The notes under the pieces are model-generated. The model saw only the letters and a program-made list of their open reading frames with translations. It was not told the origin of the DNA and searched no databases. From positions 372,001 to 436,000 of the forward strand of contig JAJFZO010000447.1 in the NCBI GenBank assembly GCA_021397835.1: a stretch of 64,000 bases of DNA. The letters run 5' to 3'. The translations under genes were made by a program, and so were the position numbers. Below, one piece after another: positions 61,442 through 64,000 of the stretch. The number at the start of each line of letters is the position of its first letter. The first letter of the stretch is position 1. The stretch comes from Moringa oleifera (lineage: Eukaryota; Streptophyta; Magnoliopsida; Brassicales; Moringaceae).

Positions 61442-64000
61442 TTTTATCATTTTAAATATATATTAATAATTTTTTAAATAATATTATTAATAAACTATTT
61501 AGAATTGTAATTTTAAAATATAAATTTAAAATCAACTAAATTTATTCAAGTTAATTACAAAATTTTCTATATAAAAATTATTAAAACAATTAAACATCAC
61601 ATTTACATGCATTTATAAAATGCTAATTGAATCATTATTAATTATAATGATTCAAACAAATATAGTAAATGAAGTTAATGAGTTTATGGTTATTTCAAAA
61701 TTAATATTTTAAACAAATATTATTAAAATAATAATTTTGAATTAATATTTTAAGATGAATTTGATTGAAAAAATGAGAGTCAAAAATGCATAGCAACTCC
61801 TACTCATTTTTTAATAATTATTAGAATTTAGTTATATATATTAATATCAAATATATAATTTTTATATTTACATCAATGCTATAAAAATCTTAAAAGCATT
61901 GTTAATTGATAATTTATATTATAGAAGCTTAAAATAATAAACTGATATAAGAATTGATTCAAGTAATTTAAGCAAAATTTATCAATATAATATTATCAAA
62001 AATATAAAAATGTTTTAATTATGATTTACTATACTAATTTTAAATTATAAATTTTCAAATATGTAATTTTAAATTATAAATTTTTAAATATGTAATTTTA
62101 AATTATGTTGTTTATATATAAATATTTTTAAATTTAATATTATCAAATCAAGATTAATTTTTTAAGATAAATTTACTAAATTTAACTTCTAAAATAATTT
62201 AGATAAAGATTAACAATATTTTTATTTTTTAAAATTTTAAATCTATACAATGTTTAATATTAGTATTTTTAAAATATTATAATATTACACAAAATTAATA
62301 TTTACATAAATTGATAGTTTTTAATATTTTAAGATTATAGTTATTGTTACATCTAAATTGTTTTCAATTTAAAATTTTATTATTTAAATATTATATTTGA
62401 TTATATGTATCACTAAATTTATTAAAATTTAGTATTAATAATTATTAAAATATATACATAAATTTTGACAAAAAAAATGTGCCTATAAATTTATAATAAC
62501 TTGAAAAAAAAATTAAAATTTAACTCATCACATCTGAGACTTTCTTTGAGACTTTCTTTGAGTGAAGTATAGATACACGGATGCTTTAAAGTTGATAAAT
62601 GTTATGGGATTTGATATTGCCATTAATTTTGGTTGTAAAATATTTAAATATTATTAAAAATATGTAAATAAAAAGTCAATGTATATATTGATTAAAGTTT
62701 TAAAAAGAAAAATATAAGGTAATGTTGAATTAACCAAACAATCGCCATACTTATTGTAATTGGAACACATCAAATCAATCAAAACATCATAGGTAATTAT
62801 TTTAATAAATTGATTATATATTAGTTTTAAATTAATTATTATTAAAATATTAAAACAAAAAAATTAATTTGATAAATTAAAAAAATGAATTCATGAATTA
62901 ATTTGATATTTTAAAAATTATCATTAAATTAAAACTTTAAAGTTATTAAATTAAATTTTAATAAAAAATTTAACTTTTTGGTGCCTTTTAAAAATATCCA
63001 AAGTTAATGTTTTTAATTTTTTTTTTTGAATTTCTAACAAAAAAACTCCTTCAGTGGCATTCAAAAATTTTTATTATTCATTAAAAAAATATTAAAAAAT
63101 TTAAAAAATTCATCAAATAATGCATGAGACCTATAATTTATCACTTCAAAAATTTTAAAGTAGTACTTAAAATTTGTAGAATAAACCTATAAAAATTATA
63201 AAATAATATATAAAAGAGAAGATCACGAAAAAAGATATAATTAATGTGTAAAATTCTTTTTTTAATCTTTATAGTCATTTAAATATTAAAAATAATTTAA
63301 AAAATGATTGTGAATATTTGTAAGAAAAAAAATGTTTGGACTAAAAGAATCAATTTCCTTTGTTTTTTTTATCAAATGAGGTAAAATCACTTGTTTCTAT
63401 CAAATGAAATAGTCATTAGTTAAAAAATAATAATTTAAAGAAAATGTGAATTTGCATATAGTACTTCTTACATGCGGAGAAGTTTGATAAATTTGGGACT
63501 GAATATTCCCATCTTTCAACTTAGCTGCTAATGGCAACCGAGGTTTCAGTTCAATGTTATCTCATAAAAAATTAAAAATAAATAATAAAATAATATTTTT
63601 GATAATATATATAATCAAAAATCAAAAGTAGATGCAACGAGTGAATCTAAATTTTTTTAATTTTATTAAATTTTTGATCTTTTGAATAAGTTAAAAGGTT
63701 CTTTATGTATAATGATATTTAAAGATTAAAATTATCATTAAATTTAAAATTTGATGAAGTGTTATTAGTTTAAAATTACAATTTTAATATTAAACTTATC
63801 AATAAATGAAAAGTAAAAAATATTGGATCACAAAAAAAGTGAAAATTATTTTGATAAAAATTAATAAACTAATATAAAATTAAATTTATGAACTAAATAA
63901 CATAAAGTAAAAGTCTCATAAAATCTTTATGTTTACCTGAAATAACAAATTAAACCTTAATATTCAATATTATGTCAAAACAAACTTTAATATTTTATAT
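61442..64000. other. Very AT-rich DNA to the end of the window
   Basis: No coding frame was found. The stretch is dominated by TTTAAAATTATAAAT-type words, with a local repeat TTTTAAATTATAAATTTTTA around 62,037-62,105. It may be the body of a non-autonomous Helitron whose 3' end is at 61,412, or simple intergenic DNA. Confidence 0.35.

Overview
The window is AT-rich nuclear DNA of a flowering plant, most likely a eudicot. The evidence is a six-exon gene with GT-AG introns, plant-type LTR retrotransposons primed by tRNA-iMet and tRNA-Asp, an L1-type LINE with a poly-A tail, and a plant hAT transposon. The species cannot be named from the sequence. No bacterial features, CRISPR array, tRNA or rRNA gene was seen.

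Layout. 1-4,690: AT-rich, with one decayed En/Spm-like transposon segment. 5,017-6,306 (+): an intact FSH1-family serine hydrolase gene, the only clearly complete conventional gene. 7,870-11,340: copy A of a segmental duplication, carrying a 63-codon minus-strand gene for a small basic protein and a 516-bp hAT-type MITE. 11,590-35,736: a transposon stack made of a 5'-truncated LINE, a 3.9-kb hAT element, a truncated Copia, and a Copia (21,691-35,736, minus) that itself contains a Ty3/Gypsy element (24,331-33,884, plus). 36,640-39,710: copy B of the duplication, with the paralogous 63-codon gene and the empty site of the MITE. 41,160-44,225: a decayed Tat-like Gypsy fragment with a 568-bp solo LTR in its reverse transcriptase. 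45,680-49,870: three families of degenerate tandem repeats, probably retrotransposon noncoding DNA. 51,290-51,580: a weak MULE remnant. 56,904-57,134 (-): a third gene of the small basic family. 59,700-60,930 (-): a decayed Gypsy gag. 61,412 to the end: very AT-rich DNA that begins with a Helitron-like 3' end.

How it fits together. Two neighbouring copies of a small-gene locus were pushed about 25 kb apart by transposons that inserted one inside another. The order of insertion can be read from target-site duplications, LTR divergence and interrupted reading frames. The live-looking genes are the hydrolase and the three small genes that share a P-P-x-R-G-x-[VI]-K-R-x-I-F core; all three small genes have a TATA box about 70-75 bp upstream of the start codon. 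No undescribed multi-gene system was found. The best candidates for new biology are the small-protein family and the palindrome cluster inside the hAT element.
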